DNA of 64,000 bases from JACKIC01 sp964392305 (GTDB taxonomy: Bacteria > Planctomycetota > UBA1135 > UBA2386): the NCBI GenBank assembly GCA_964392305.1, contig CAYMPV010000015.1, positions 62,001-126,000 of the forward strand, given 5' to 3'. Below are positions 9,069 to 18,109 of the stretch, one piece after another. Numbering within the stretch: position 1 is the first letter of the stretch; each line of letters starts with the position of its first letter. A model generated the notes under the pieces. It saw nothing but the letters and a program-made list of their open reading frames with translations, did not search any database and had not been told where the DNA came from. The translations under genes were made by a program, and so were the position numbers.

Positions 9069-11831
9069 ATGACCCTCACGATCTCGCCCGTGTCGACGAT
9101 GCTCGCGCCCCTGGCCCGGGTGTTGGCAGGTGCTTTGCTGCTGATGCTCGCTGCTTGCGATGACGACGACGACCCGGTGCCGCCGCCGGTCGCGCCGGAG
9201 CCGCCGTTCAGCACCAGCGACGTACTGCCCGGCGTGGTCATCACCGTCGAGGGCATTCGCGGCGGCTCGGGACCGCGCGGCAATGCGCGCGTCGGCGATC
9301 GGCTGACCATCGACTTCGCCGTGGCCACCGCCAACGGCGATCCGCTGGAGCTGTCGACCATGGCGCGCAGCGCGATCATGATCTCGGGGCCGACCTACAA
9401 CTACCAGCGCGTCGTCGCGTCGCAGACGGATGTGCTGACGTCGGCGGTGAAGCGCGACCTGGGCAAGTTCAGCTACACCTTCGCGGTGCCGCTGCCGTCG
9501 ACGTTCCTGGCGCCGATCAACGACACCCTCGACATCACCGCCGGCGAGTTGACCGGGCAGCCGCTGGTCTCCGGCACCTACACGATCGGGCTCGAGTTGC
9601 GCAAGGACTACGAACTCGACGGATCGACCTACAAGGATCCGGGCAATGTCACTGCCGATTTCCTGTTCGGTGACGCGACCGCGGTCGAGCCGCGCGAAAT
9701 CGTCACGCTGGCCAACTGCAATCAGTGCCACACCGAGCTGACCGCGCACGGCAGCAACCGCAACAACGTCGCCAACTGCCTGCTGTGCCACACGACCGGG
9801 GCCGAGGACGGCAACAATCCGGCGGTCGCCGGCGGCACTCCGGGTGTGGCGATCGACTTCAAGGTGATGATCCACAAGATCCATGCCGGCGCTCGCCTGC
9901 CTAGCGTGCTCGGTGTGACCACCGACCCGGACGGCTCGCGCAAGTACGACGCGACGCCCAAGCCGTACCAGCTCATGGGCCACGGCGATTCGCTGGCCGA
10001 TTTCTCGTCGGTGGTGTGGCCGAGTTGGCCGAGCTTCTACACGCCGATGCCGCGCGACTCGGGCCACTCGGCGCTGGGCTCCACCCAGAAGTCGCTCGAA
10101 GACAGCATGCGGCGCGGTCCGGTCGAGTGTGCCAAGTGCCATGGTGACCCGGATGGCGCAGGGCCACAGCCTGCGCCGGCCCAGGGCGACTTGATCTACG
10201 CGCAGCCGACGACCTCGGCCTGCGCCTCGTGCCATGACGACTGGGAGCCTTCCCACCTCTACACGTCGAACACGCAGACGATGCCGATCCAGGACGGTGA
10301 TGCCGCCTGCAAGTTGTGCCACGACGTGAGCGGAGCGCCACTCGACGTCGTCGACGCCCACCGGCATCCGCTCGTCGATCCGGCAGTCGTGAATGGCCTG
10401 GTGTTCGACATCACCTCGATCGTCGACGTGGGCGGTACCACCAACGGCCGGTTCGAGTCCGGAGAACGCATCGAGATCACCTTCCAGCCAAGGGATGGCA
10501 CTGGCGCGCCGGTTGCTGCCAGCGGCTTGTATCGGATCGAACCGATCCTCAGCGGTCCGACCACCAATCCGCAGCTGATCAACTACCTGCGTCTGCCCCC
10601 GTCGTACTTCAGCGGCAACGGGCCCTACACCTTCCGCCTGCCGGCCATCCAGTGGCACGAACCGATCGGCACGTCGACCGGCGCCGGTGGCGAGGTCTTC
10701 GCGACGGGGCTCGCGCCGCATTGGAACGTCGCCGAGACCGCGACGGTGCTGCTGCGCGTCACCGGCGTCGGCAACAGTTCGACGCTGGCCAGCGCCGCCA
10801 GGGCCACCGACAACTACGTCGACGTCGCGGTGGGCACGGGTCCGCAGTTCAGCGTGGACGACTACGTGCTGATCGACGACGCGGTCCCGGGCGTGCGCGA
10901 GTTCATCCGCGTCCAATACGTGCAGGGCGACCGCCTGTGGTTCGGTTCGACCTTCCGTCAGGACTACAAGCCCAACCTCACGCGCGCCCACGCCGTCGGC
11001 GCCACGGTGCAGGTGGTGACCACGGTCACGGTGCCCACCGCGAGCTACATCCTGGACGAACTCACCGGGGTCATCACCGAGACGACCGAGTTCGGGGCCG
11101 GTGAGCTGATCTGCACCTACACTTCGGACTTCGTCGTCCCCAGCGTCTATCCGGGCGCCCTCGAGGACACGCCGGTGCACGGTGAGGACTGGGGCGATTG
11201 GACCGGGCTGCCGCTGCTCGACGGCACCTACACCTTCGACATGCACGGTGCCCGGCAGATCCCGGTGTTGCGTTTCGGCGAGACGACCACCTACACCGAG
11301 GGCGCCGACTCGACCGTCAGCAAGCTGCTGTTCGGCGCCGCGACCACGGTGACGGACGTCACCCGTATCGATGCGCAGTCCTGCTACGGCTGTCACGAGA
11401 ACCTGCAATTCCACGGCGGTAGCCGGCGGAGCGTCGAGGCCTGTCTGCAGTGTCACGGCAACGCCGGCACCGAGAACTCGCCGCCGTACGTCGACCCGAC
11501 GGGCGGCAACCCGTTCGGCACCGCGGCCGAATTCCGTCATCTGCTGCACCGGCTGCACCTCGGGGTCTTCCCGGCCATGCCGGGCGGCGTGCAGGACTGC
11601 GCGAAGTGTCATGGAGAGAACACCGCGTGGACCTTGCCGGCCGAGCGACTGCATCCACAACAGTCCTACCTGACGCGCAGTTGGTTCGTCGCGTGCAGCA
11701 GTTGTCACGACTCGACGTCCGCGATCTCGCACATGGATGTCAACACCAACGGGAGCGGCGCGGAAGCATGCGCGGTCTGTCACGGCGAAGGCGAGGAGCT
11801 CGACGTGCGCACCGTGCACAAGATCCGTTGA
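9069..11831 (+). CDS. OmcA/MtrC-type decaheme c-type cytochrome lipoprotein
   Basis: A 920-residue protein with a lipoprotein signal (LLLMLAAC at residues 21-28) followed by a run of Asp. Ten CxxCH heme-binding motifs are visible, at about residues 217, 237, 354, 385 and 414 and then 772, 792, 844, 876 and 901. The order of beta-rich domain, pentaheme domain, beta-rich domain, pentaheme domain is the layout of the outer-surface decaheme cytochromes MtrC and OmcA, which pass electrons to extracellular acceptors. The gap between the two pentaheme modules (about 357 residues) is longer than I would expect for that family. No MtrA-like periplasmic cytochrome or MtrB-like porin is adjacent, so the route across the outer membrane is not evident here. 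Confidence 0.93.
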   Translation: MTLTISPVSTMLAPLARVLAGALLLMLAACDDDDDPVPPPVAPEPPFSTSDVLPGVVITVEGIRGGSGPRGNARVGDRLTIDFAVATANGDPLELSTMARSAIMISGPTYNYQRVVASQTDVLTSAVKRDLGKFSYTFAVPLPSTFLAPINDTLDITAGELTGQPLVSGTYTIGLELRKDYELDGSTYKDPGNVTADFLFGDATAVEPREIVTLANCNQCHTELTAHGSNRNNVANCLLCHTTGAEDGNNPAVAGGTPGVAIDFKVMIHKIHAGARLPSVLGVTTDPDGSRKYDATPKPYQLMGHGDSLADFSSVVWPSWPSFYTPMPRDSGHSALGSTQKSLEDSMRRGPVECAKCHGDPDGAGPQPAPAQGDLIYAQPTTSACASCHDDWEPSHLYTSNTQTMPIQDGDAACKLCHDVSGAPLDVVDAHRHPLVDPAVVNGLVFDITSIVDVGGTTNGRFESGERIEITFQPRDGTGAPVAASGLYRIEPILSGPTTNPQLINYLRLPPSYFSGNGPYTFRLPAIQWHEPIGTSTGAGGEVFATGLAPHWNVAETATVLLRVTGVGNSSTLASAARATDNYVDVAVGTGPQFSVDDYVLIDDAVPGVREFIRVQYVQGDRLWFGSTFRQDYKPNLTRAHAVGATVQVVTTVTVPTASYILDELTGVITETTEFGAGELICTYTSDFVVPSVYPGALEDTPVHGEDWGDWTGLPLLDGTYTFDMHGARQIPVLRFGETTTYTEGADSTVSKLLFGAATTVTDVTRIDAQSCYGCHENLQFHGGSRRSVEACLQCHGNAGTENSPPYVDPTGGNPFGTAAEFRHLLHRLHLGVFPAMPGGVQDCAKCHGENTAWTLPAERLHPQQSYLTRSWFVACSSCHDSTSAISHMDVNTNGSGAEACAVCHGEGEELDVRTVHKIR

Positions 11832-12169
11832 TCACGATCGCTGGGCCCTCTGACGTGCTGACCGTGAACTGGGCGTGTGGTTCTGGTCGCCGATCCCGTC
11901 TCCGATCGGCACCTCGATGATCGTAGGAGAACGCGTTCTACATCCAGGTGGGCAGCGCCTGGCGCGTCCCTGAGGCCGGCCGTCCGGACCGCGGACGCCG
12001 GTCGCGAGGAAAGCGCAAGAAGCCTCGCTCGACACGGTTAGGATCACGACCCGCGCGGGATCTCGATCCCGCGCGGGTCGTGTTTCCCGCTGCGATGCCA
12101 TGGCCTTGCACGGCCCCCCAAGCGCGTGCTCCCATGTGCTCCTCCCATCTCTGTCCCCACTCCCAATCC
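11832..12169. other. intergenic stretch with one strong hairpin
   Basis: 338 bp between the decaheme cytochrome and the next plus-strand gene. The frame of the downstream gene stays open through much of it, and an alternative ATG lies at 12134, but the codons read are Arg/Pro-rich and not convincing. The only clear element is the perfect inverted repeat at 12045-12082, listed separately. I see no tRNA or small gene. Confidence 0.6.
12045..12082 (+). terminator. perfect 17-bp inverted repeat, possible transcription terminator
   Basis: Two 17-nt arms (12045-12061 and 12066-12082, core GACCCGCGCGGGAT) are exact reverse complements with a CTCG loop. The plus-strand stem is followed by GTTTCCC, a weak T-tract. 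It lies 213 bp after the cytochrome stop and before the next plus-strand gene, so termination of the cytochrome transcript is the simplest reading. The arm itself contains the self-complementary CCCGCGCGGG, so a protein-binding palindrome is also possible. Confidence 0.55.
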
Positions 12170-13222
12170 GTGAAGACCGCACTCCTCCTGGCGACGCTGC
12201 TCGCCCTTCCTTCCCAGGATCCCAAGACCGTGACCCTCGCCTATGCCGCGGGCGGCACCGTCACTGCCCAGGTGCTCGGTGTCGAAGGGGGCAACGCCAA
12301 GCTCAAGATCGTCCTGCTCGGCGGGGCGATGGAAGTCACCAGGCCGCTCACCGACTTCGTCTCGTCGTCGGTCTTCACCATCGAGCGTGAGGCCGCCCAG
12401 CCGAAGACCTTCGACGAGCACATGCGGTTGGCCAAACGCGCCGCTGAGCTCGATCTCGTCAAACAGACCGGCAACTGCTGCCGCGCCGCGATTGCGGCGG
12501 TCAAGGACACGCCGCAGGCGGCGGAGAAGCGCAACGAGGTGCGCGGGTGGGCCGCGAGCGCGCTCGAGGGCATGATCGGCAAGGCGGTCAGCGACGGTCG
12601 GCTCAAGGATGCGCAGTACTACCTGCAACTGCTGTCGACGCGGCTGGCCGAGCAGCGCACCGAGGAGCAACTCGAGGCGCTCGCGGCGACGGTCGGCGAA
12701 CTCAAGAACAGTGAGCAACAGGCGCAGCAGGCCAAACGCCAGGAGAAGCTCGACGCCGACGCGCGGGTCACGATCGAGAGCCGGATGAAGCCGATCTACA
12801 AGCACCTGGAGGCCGCCGCGAAGAAGCAGGTGGAGGCCGTGCGCAAGTCGGGCAAGACGGTCGAGTCCAGCCGCCTCAGCGAAGCCGCCATCGCCCTCTA
12901 CAAGAAGGCCTGGGGCGCGCTGCAGGAGCTCGTCGAGAAGTTCCCGCGCGACGAGGAGCTGGCGCGTGAAGCCGAGGTGCTGGGTGCCCAGATGCAGGCC
13001 GACGCGATCCAGGCGGCACTGCACGCCGCCACCATGCTGACCGTGCAGAGCGACTACAAGGGAGCCCGCGAATGGGTCGGCAAGGTGCTCGTCCTCGAGC
13101 CCGACAACGCCGACGCCAAGGCGATGATGCAGACGATCATCATGGCCGAGGCCGACGACGGCGACATCTGGGACTGGGGCATGCGCACGGTCAGCAACCG
13201 TCCCGATCCCCGTCAGCGGTGA
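12170..13222 (+). CDS. exported coiled-coil/TPR-like hypothetical protein
   Basis: About 350 residues. I start at the GTG at 12170 because it directly precedes a classic signal peptide (KTALLLATLLALPSQ); an ATG at 12134 in the same frame (MCSSHLCPHSQS...) is the alternative. A short beta-rich segment (residues about 20-70, LAYAAGGTVTAQVLG) is followed by long amphipathic helices rich in Ala, Glu, Lys and Gln, and a C-terminal helix pair with VLVLEPDNADAKAMM that looks like a TPR unit. It ends 85 bp before the convergent lipoprotein gene. Function unknown. Confidence 0.75.
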   Translation: MKTALLLATLLALPSQDPKTVTLAYAAGGTVTAQVLGVEGGNAKLKIVLLGGAMEVTRPLTDFVSSSVFTIEREAAQPKTFDEHMRLAKRAAELDLVKQTGNCCRAAIAAVKDTPQAAEKRNEVRGWAASALEGMIGKAVSDGRLKDAQYYLQLLSTRLAEQRTEEQLEALAATVGELKNSEQQAQQAKRQEKLDADARVTIESRMKPIYKHLEAAAKKQVEAVRKSGKTVESSRLSEAAIALYKKAWGALQELVEKFPRDEELAREAEVLGAQMQADAIQAALHAATMLTVQSDYKGAREWVGKVLVLEPDNADAKAMMQTIIMAEADDGDIWDWGMRTVSNRPDPRQR

Positions 13223-13307
13223 TCGCGACCGTCCGGCGCAAGGGCATCCCCTGGACGCCGCTCGATGGTCGCGATGTCAGCAGTGCGAGACGTTCCGCCT
13301 GGCTGGG

Positions 13308-14165
13308 CTAGTAGAAGTACGACCAGGTGACCATCCACAGCAGCCCTTCGACGTCGACGTCGCCCAGGTTGCCGCCGACGTCGATGCTCGAATCCGACCA
13401 GCGCACGCCGAATCCGAGCAGCGCGTTGCGGCCGACCTGGAAGTCGATGCCGGTTCGCGCGTAGTACCCCAGGCCGAAGCCGTTGCCGTCTTCGCTGGTG
13501 ACCCCGCGTTCGTCGTAGAACGCCCACTGCATCAGCGGCCCGGCGCCTGCGTAGACGCGCACCGCATCACCGAGGAACATGCTGGCGAACGGGCCGCCGT
13601 AGAGGTCCATCACGAACATGTCGACGTCGACGGCGACCGCAGCACCGCCGCCGCCGACCACGAACGCGGTTGAGCCGGCGCGCCAGTTGAAGCCGAGCAG
13701 GCCCTCGAGTCCGAGGTCGATCTTGTCGCCGGCCAGTTTCCACTGGGCGCCGCCGCCGATCGCCGGCAACTCCACGTCGTCGGCCTCCACGCTGACGCCG
13801 CCGCCGGTGCGTTCGAGCTGGTTGATCGAGGCGCCGAAGTAACCGTGCATCAGCGGCGTGCCGACGCGCCAGCGCGACGGGTGGCTGCTCACACCGCCCT
13901 GTCGACCCGGGGAGCCTTGTGCGTCGGGGCTGCTCAGGGCGTCCTCCGTGATCGTTGATGATGTCAGCGGACGGCCGCCGTGGCTGGCGAAGTCATGGCT
14001 CGGGGTGACATGGCTCGGGGTGACACGCGTTGGGGCGGTCGGCCGCGCCTCCAGGAACGACGCATCGCTCAGGGTGAGCCCGACAGGCGTCGAACGCTCG
14101 ACGGGCGTCGCGCAGGCGGCGAGTGGCAGCAGGATCGTGGCGAGCCTTGGGCTGACGGAACGCAT
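13308..14165 (-). CDS. outer-membrane barrel-like lipoprotein
   Basis: A 285-residue protein with a lipobox (LLPLAAC at residues 13-19). Residues 40-100 are low complexity and include the near-tandem RVTPSHVTPSHDF. The remaining 180 residues alternate hydrophobic and polar residues with many Gly and end in aromatic residues (MVTWSYFY), the pattern of a small 8-stranded outer membrane beta-barrel. Start chosen at the ATG that opens the lipoprotein signal; the frame upstream is His/Arg-rich. Stand-alone on the minus strand, convergent with the gene to the left. Specific function not recognisable. Confidence 0.72.
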   Translation of the reverse strand: MRSVSPRLATILLPLAACATPVERSTPVGLTLSDASFLEARPTAPTRVTPSHVTPSHDFASHGGRPLTSSTITEDALSSPDAQGSPGRQGGVSSHPSRWRVGTPLMHGYFGASINQLERTGGGVSVEADDVELPAIGGGAQWKLAGDKIDLGLEGLLGFNWRAGSTAFVVGGGGAAVAVDVDMFVMDLYGGPFASMFLGDAVRVYAGAGPLMQWAFYDERGVTSEDGNGFGLGYYARTGIDFQVGRNALLGFGVRWSDSSIDVGGNLGDVDVEGLLWMVTWSYFY

Positions 14166-14505
14166 CGTTGGAGTCTCCTCGTGGGCGTGGGCGTGGCGTC
14201 GGGCGCGAAGCATCGCCGACGTAAACCGGTTGGTCGGGGGATGCTAGTGGCATGGCGCCGAAGCGACAAGCAAACGGATCGGCAGCTCGCGAACCCGGCA
14301 GCGGCGCCGTCAGCCGACGTGGATCGCGCCGATGTCGTTCGGTTCTCGCGCCAAAACTCGCGCCCCGGCATGGATCGCATCCCGTGCTCCAGACTCCTAG
14401 GATCGGGTGCCGTCGGCGCTACGAGGGTGGCCAGTTCCGACGACGCGCCATGACTGCAGCCGCTCCGGTCGCCGTCCGGCTCCGAACGACGCACTCCCAC
14501 AGGCC
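14166..14505. other. divergent intergenic region, nothing recognised
   Basis: 340 bp between two divergently transcribed genes. It must hold promoters for both, but I see no consensus boxes, no hairpin with a T-tract, and no credible small gene; the open frames here are shadows of the neighbours. Confidence 0.5.
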
Positions 14506-15603
14506 GTGAACAAACACCGCACGAATCCATCTCCTGGCTCCGGGTCGCAAGGAGGCGCCGTCGGGCCGTCGCTCTCGCGCCGCAAGAAGTTGCTGTTCGC
14601 ACTGCTCCCGGTGGTGGCGCTGCTGCTGTTCGCAGAGCTCGCGATCCGAGCCGTGCGCGCGCCGTTCCATCTGGGCAGTTTCCGCAGTCTGCGCGTCGAC
14701 CTGATCAAGCGCGGTTATCCGGCGGTGCCCGATGGGCGCCTCGGTTATGTGCCGGCGCCCAACTTCGCGAGTGCCGACAACCACTGGGGCACCCGCGTGT
14801 CGATCGACGCGAACGGTTTCCGCCGCAACGGTGAGGGGCCGCCGCCGCCGGGCGAAGGGCTGATCGTCGCCGTGGGCGACTCGTTCACGTTCGGCGATCA
14901 GGTCGACGACGATGCGTCGTGGCCCGCGCAGCTCGAACACGCCATCGGTCGACCGGTCGTCAATGCCGGCGTGTTCGGCTACAGCTTCACGCAGGTGATC
15001 CTGCGCGCCGAGTTGCTGCTCGAGCAGTTGCCGGTGCACACGCTCGTCGTGAGCTTCATCTCGGGTGACCTCGAGCGCTGTGAGTACAGCAAGCGTTACA
15101 CGCCCGTGCCCTGGTTCGATCTCGAGCAAGGTCGGCTGGTGTTGCGCAACAGTCCGGTGGTCGACACCTCACGCGCTGAAGAGGTGGAGCAGCGTTGGAT
15201 CAAGGATGCGCTCGGGTGCAGCGCGTTGCTCGATGGCATCCTCGCGCATGCCTGCCGCCAGTGGTGGATCGAGGACGAGAAGCACGTGCAGGTGCCGCAC
15301 CTCGTCGGCATGGGGCCGGCGATCGGCAGTCTGCTCGTGCAGCGCATCGGCGCCGCGGCCCGGGCGCACGGGGTGCGCCTGTTGCTCGTTCTGCAGGGAG
15401 CCGAAGCGACTGCCGGTGCCAGCGCGGTGCTCGCGACCGCGCGGGCGTCGGGCATCGCGACCCTCGATCTCGTCGACGAGTTCCTCGCGGCGGAACGCGT
15501 CGACCCCACCCTGCGGCAGCGCTGGTTCGACGGACACATGACGCGCGAGGGCAACGGTTGGGTGGCGCAACGCATCGCCGAGACGCTGCGCGGCGGCGGC
15601 TGA
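14506..15603 (+). CDS. membrane-anchored SGNH/GDSL hydrolase-like protein
   Basis: 365 residues from a GTG start. Basic residues (RRKK) precede one transmembrane segment at about 29-45 (LLFALLPVVALLLFAEL), placing the rest outside the cytoplasm. GDSFTFGDQV at about 124-133 is block I with the nucleophilic Ser, VNAGVFGYS is a block II-like Gly segment, and DGHMTREGNGW near the C-terminus supplies the Asp-x-x-His pair. Homologous domains deacetylate polysaccharides or cleave esters in the envelope. An ATG 99 nt upstream extends the frame with an Arg-rich stretch; I prefer the GTG because it gives a compact cytoplasmic N-terminus. Confidence 0.82.
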   Translation: MNKHRTNPSPGSGSQGGAVGPSLSRRKKLLFALLPVVALLLFAELAIRAVRAPFHLGSFRSLRVDLIKRGYPAVPDGRLGYVPAPNFASADNHWGTRVSIDANGFRRNGEGPPPPGEGLIVAVGDSFTFGDQVDDDASWPAQLEHAIGRPVVNAGVFGYSFTQVILRAELLLEQLPVHTLVVSFISGDLERCEYSKRYTPVPWFDLEQGRLVLRNSPVVDTSRAEEVEQRWIKDALGCSALLDGILAHACRQWWIEDEKHVQVPHLVGMGPAIGSLLVQRIGAAARAHGVRLLLVLQGAEATAGASAVLATARASGIATLDLVDEFLAAERVDPTLRQRWFDGHMTREGNGWVAQRIAETLRGGG

Positions 15604-15634
15604 AGCCCGTGAATACCGCCGGGTCTGGGGGCAG

Positions 15635-16588
15635 TCAGCCACCCGAGCCGCGGCCCAGCAGTTCGGCGAGCAGCTGCGCGAACTCCGGCGACGGCGCGAG
15701 TCTGGCCCGGCCGCCGTCGATGGCGTCCTGCTGCAGCTGGAACTCGCCGGCCGGCGTGCGCCAGTACAGGTGCGGCGTGATCGATCCCGGTCCGTCGTGG
15801 AACTTGCCGCGCGCCATCGCCACCATCGCTTCGATCGCGCGCGGCAGGACGGCCGCTTCGATCGGCCAGCTCAGCAGCACTTCGCGCGACGGCAAGGCGA
15901 TCAGATTGCCGTGTTCGCCGAGGCGCGGCAGGAACGGTTCGGGCCGCAGGATGCTCGCTGCAGCGTAGAAGTCGTTGCCGAGCAGGTCGACCGCGATGCC
16001 GTCGTCCAAAGGCACACGCAGCACTTCCCACCTCGCCGAGCAGAGCTTGGGCAGGTTCGCCACGGCGCGCGCGAACAGTTCTTCGACCGCGAACCCCCAC
16101 TCGTCGGCGAACAGGGTCGGCACCGGCATCACCGATTCGCCGACGTCGACGACGAGCATCGTGATCGTTCCGGGCAGGTCGACGCGGTGCACGATCGTCG
16201 ACAGGATCTCGTCGGGCAGGCAATCCGCCGCCTGAATGCGCAAGCCGAACCGTTCCAGGTCCGGTCCGGCATCGTCGTCGAACGCAGTCTGCACGTGGTG
16301 GGCGACGCGCTCGGTCTCGGACTTGTCGAAGTGCTCGTCGACGAGCCGCGGCCACGCCGTCGTCGAATGCTGATGGCAGACCTGCGCCAGATTGGTCAGG
16401 CCGTGCATCGCCGGGCTGCCCTCGACGCAGGCGACCCCGCCGCGCACGATGACCGAAGCCCCGTCGCGGCCCAGGCGCTGGCGCACGAGGTCGAGGAAGC
16501 GTTCTTTGAGGACGCGGTTGGCGAACGGGTAGGTGGGCTGTGTTGCCGCGAACGGTCTGGCCCCGCGGGGCGGGAAAGCTCGATTCAT
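15635..16588 (-). CDS. cytoplasmic hypothetical protein, possibly DUF1444/YtpQ-like
   Basis: 317 residues, no signal peptide or membrane segment. The N-terminus FANRVLKERFLDLVRQRL, the central segment ITMLVVDVGESV followed by NLPKLCSARWEVLRV, and LLGNDFYAAASIL resemble the layout of YtpQ/DUF1444 proteins. I make this assignment from the pattern alone and hold it loosely. It lies 98 bp downstream of the LamG-like gene on the same strand and converges with the SGNH hydrolase. Confidence 0.65.
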   Translation of the reverse strand: MNRAFPPRGARPFAATQPTYPFANRVLKERFLDLVRQRLGRDGASVIVRGGVACVEGSPAMHGLTNLAQVCHQHSTTAWPRLVDEHFDKSETERVAHHVQTAFDDDAGPDLERFGLRIQAADCLPDEILSTIVHRVDLPGTITMLVVDVGESVMPVPTLFADEWGFAVEELFARAVANLPKLCSARWEVLRVPLDDGIAVDLLGNDFYAAASILRPEPFLPRLGEHGNLIALPSREVLLSWPIEAAVLPRAIEAMVAMARGKFHDGPGSITPHLYWRTPAGEFQLQQDAIDGGRARLAPSPEFAQLLAELLGRGSGG

Positions 16589-16686
16589 GGTGTTCCTCCG
16601 GGAAGCGGATTGGCTACCGGAGGAGTGCACCGAGGGGGGGCATGTCGATGTCAGGAATCGAGCGCCCGGCCCGGTTCGACCGCAGG

Positions 16687-17850
16687 TCAGTTGCCGATGC
16701 TGATCGCGAAGCCGTTCGACGCCGAGACGGAGAGGGTCGTCAGGTCGATCGCCGCGCCCTGCGCGAAGAACTGAATGCCGACGAAGGCGGGATCGGGCAG
16801 GATCGGGAACGGCTGACTGACCGGCGACACGGCGACTCCGCCCGTGCTGAGCAGGATGTCGGTGAGCAGGGTGCAGCCGGTGGCGATGGGCGACAGCCCG
16901 CCGGCGTCCATCGGCAGAGGCAGCACGCCGCCGAGCGCGCAGCGGTCCAGGCCGAACATGAACTGGTAGAACGACGGCGTCGTGACGCCGAGTTCGAGGC
17001 TGTAGAGGAAGTTGCTGAGCTGCGGGCGGCCGTTGGCGCTGGCGAGACTCAGGGAACCGCACTGCGTCGTCGAACCAGACAGGTAATCGCCGTCGCCGGC
17101 CTGTTGCGTCAGCGAGAGGGCGAGGATCTCGCTCGCCGAGTAGGCGCGGAAGCTCATCAAGAACTCGTCGACGTCGAAGTGCGACACGCTCGAGTAGCCG
17201 CCGAGGCGGAACGGTCCGGCGGCGGTGATCGCCGCGCCGCCCGTCACGCCGGTCAACTGCAGCGCCTGCGCGCCGTTCACGTACCACGTGGCGGTGGCGG
17301 CGGTGGCGTCGACGACCATCGCCACGTGCACCCAGCCGGCGCTCGCCAGGGTCTGGATGTCGACGACGGTGGCAGGCAGGTAGAAGTCGTTGGCGATCGT
17401 CGCGTTCGTGCCGTTGCCGCCGGCGGCGAGGATCTGCCGCTGGTAGAGACCGCGACCGGCGACGCCGCCTGTGAACAAGCGCACGCCGCCGCTGGGCGCA
17501 CCCATGATGTAGAACGGCGAGCCGTTCGCGACGTTCTGGCGCATGAACCACGCCATCGTCAGGTCGCCGTTCACGGGTTGCACGCCAGGGTCCCAGCCGG
17601 TGATCACGAGGTTCTGGTAGGTCGGCGCGACCGTGCTGCCGGCCGCGAGCGCGCTGCCGAACACGCCGGCCACGTAGGGGCTGGTCGGGCTGGTCGACTG
17701 CAGCGCGCCGTTCGCTGCGAGCGCCTGTGGGCCGGTGGCGTAGTTGATGACCTCGGTCGTGCAGGTCGAATCGAACTTGTAGTGGATGAAGTCCTGTGCG
17801 GTGGCGAGCACCGACAGTGAGAACACGGCGAGGCAGGGCAGCGGGCGCAT
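16687..17850 (-). CDS. secreted LamG/concanavalin-like protein with the shared C-terminal module
   Basis: 387 residues with a signal peptide (PCLAVFSLSVLATAQ). Residues about 20-230 read as a LamG-like jelly roll: DFIHYKFDST at the start, then GDLTMAWFMR, GWVHVAMVVD, ATWYVNG and RLGGYSS. Pentraxin/LamG folds bind sugars or calcium-dependent ligands. The last 110 residues match the C-terminal module seen in other exported proteins of this window (ATGCTLL, LPDPAFVGIQFFAQG, SVSASNGFAISIGN). It diverges from the RCC1-like gene across 259 bp. Confidence 0.85.
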   Translation of the reverse strand: MRPLPCLAVFSLSVLATAQDFIHYKFDSTCTTEVINYATGPQALAANGALQSTSPTSPYVAGVFGSALAAGSTVAPTYQNLVITGWDPGVQPVNGDLTMAWFMRQNVANGSPFYIMGAPSGGVRLFTGGVAGRGLYQRQILAAGGNGTNATIANDFYLPATVVDIQTLASAGWVHVAMVVDATAATATWYVNGAQALQLTGVTGGAAITAAGPFRLGGYSSVSHFDVDEFLMSFRAYSASEILALSLTQQAGDGDYLSGSTTQCGSLSLASANGRPQLSNFLYSLELGVTTPSFYQFMFGLDRCALGGVLPLPMDAGGLSPIATGCTLLTDILLSTGGVAVSPVSQPFPILPDPAFVGIQFFAQGAAIDLTTLSVSASNGFAISIGN

Positions 17851-18109
17851 GGCGAACTCCAAGATGCGTGGTGGGGAAGAAGAGGCGGGTGAGCAAGTCT
17901 CTTTGCCTTGGGGGAGCAGTGTCAACCCGTGGTGGCGGAACGAAGGAATGGGCGTTGCGGTCGGCCAGGGGTTCTCGGGCTGTTATCATCGCGAGGGGTC
18001 AGGCGCGTCGCGCGTCTGGTTCTCTCCCCGAGCCCGAACCTTCTTCGCCGTCCGCTGCCGGCGCGCACCCTGCACGCGCCACAGCCTGGGCAGCGCTCCC
18101 CTGTTGCCC

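Noticed and set aside
8541..11819. 1092-codon minus-strand frame over the cytochrome
   Set aside because: It is the reverse frame of a gene with ten CxxCH motifs; the translation is His/Arg/Val-rich and featureless.
13980..14040. Direct repeat in the barrel-like lipoprotein gene
   Set aside because: It only encodes the VTPSH-VTPSH low-complexity linker and shows no sign of being a mobile or regulatory repeat.
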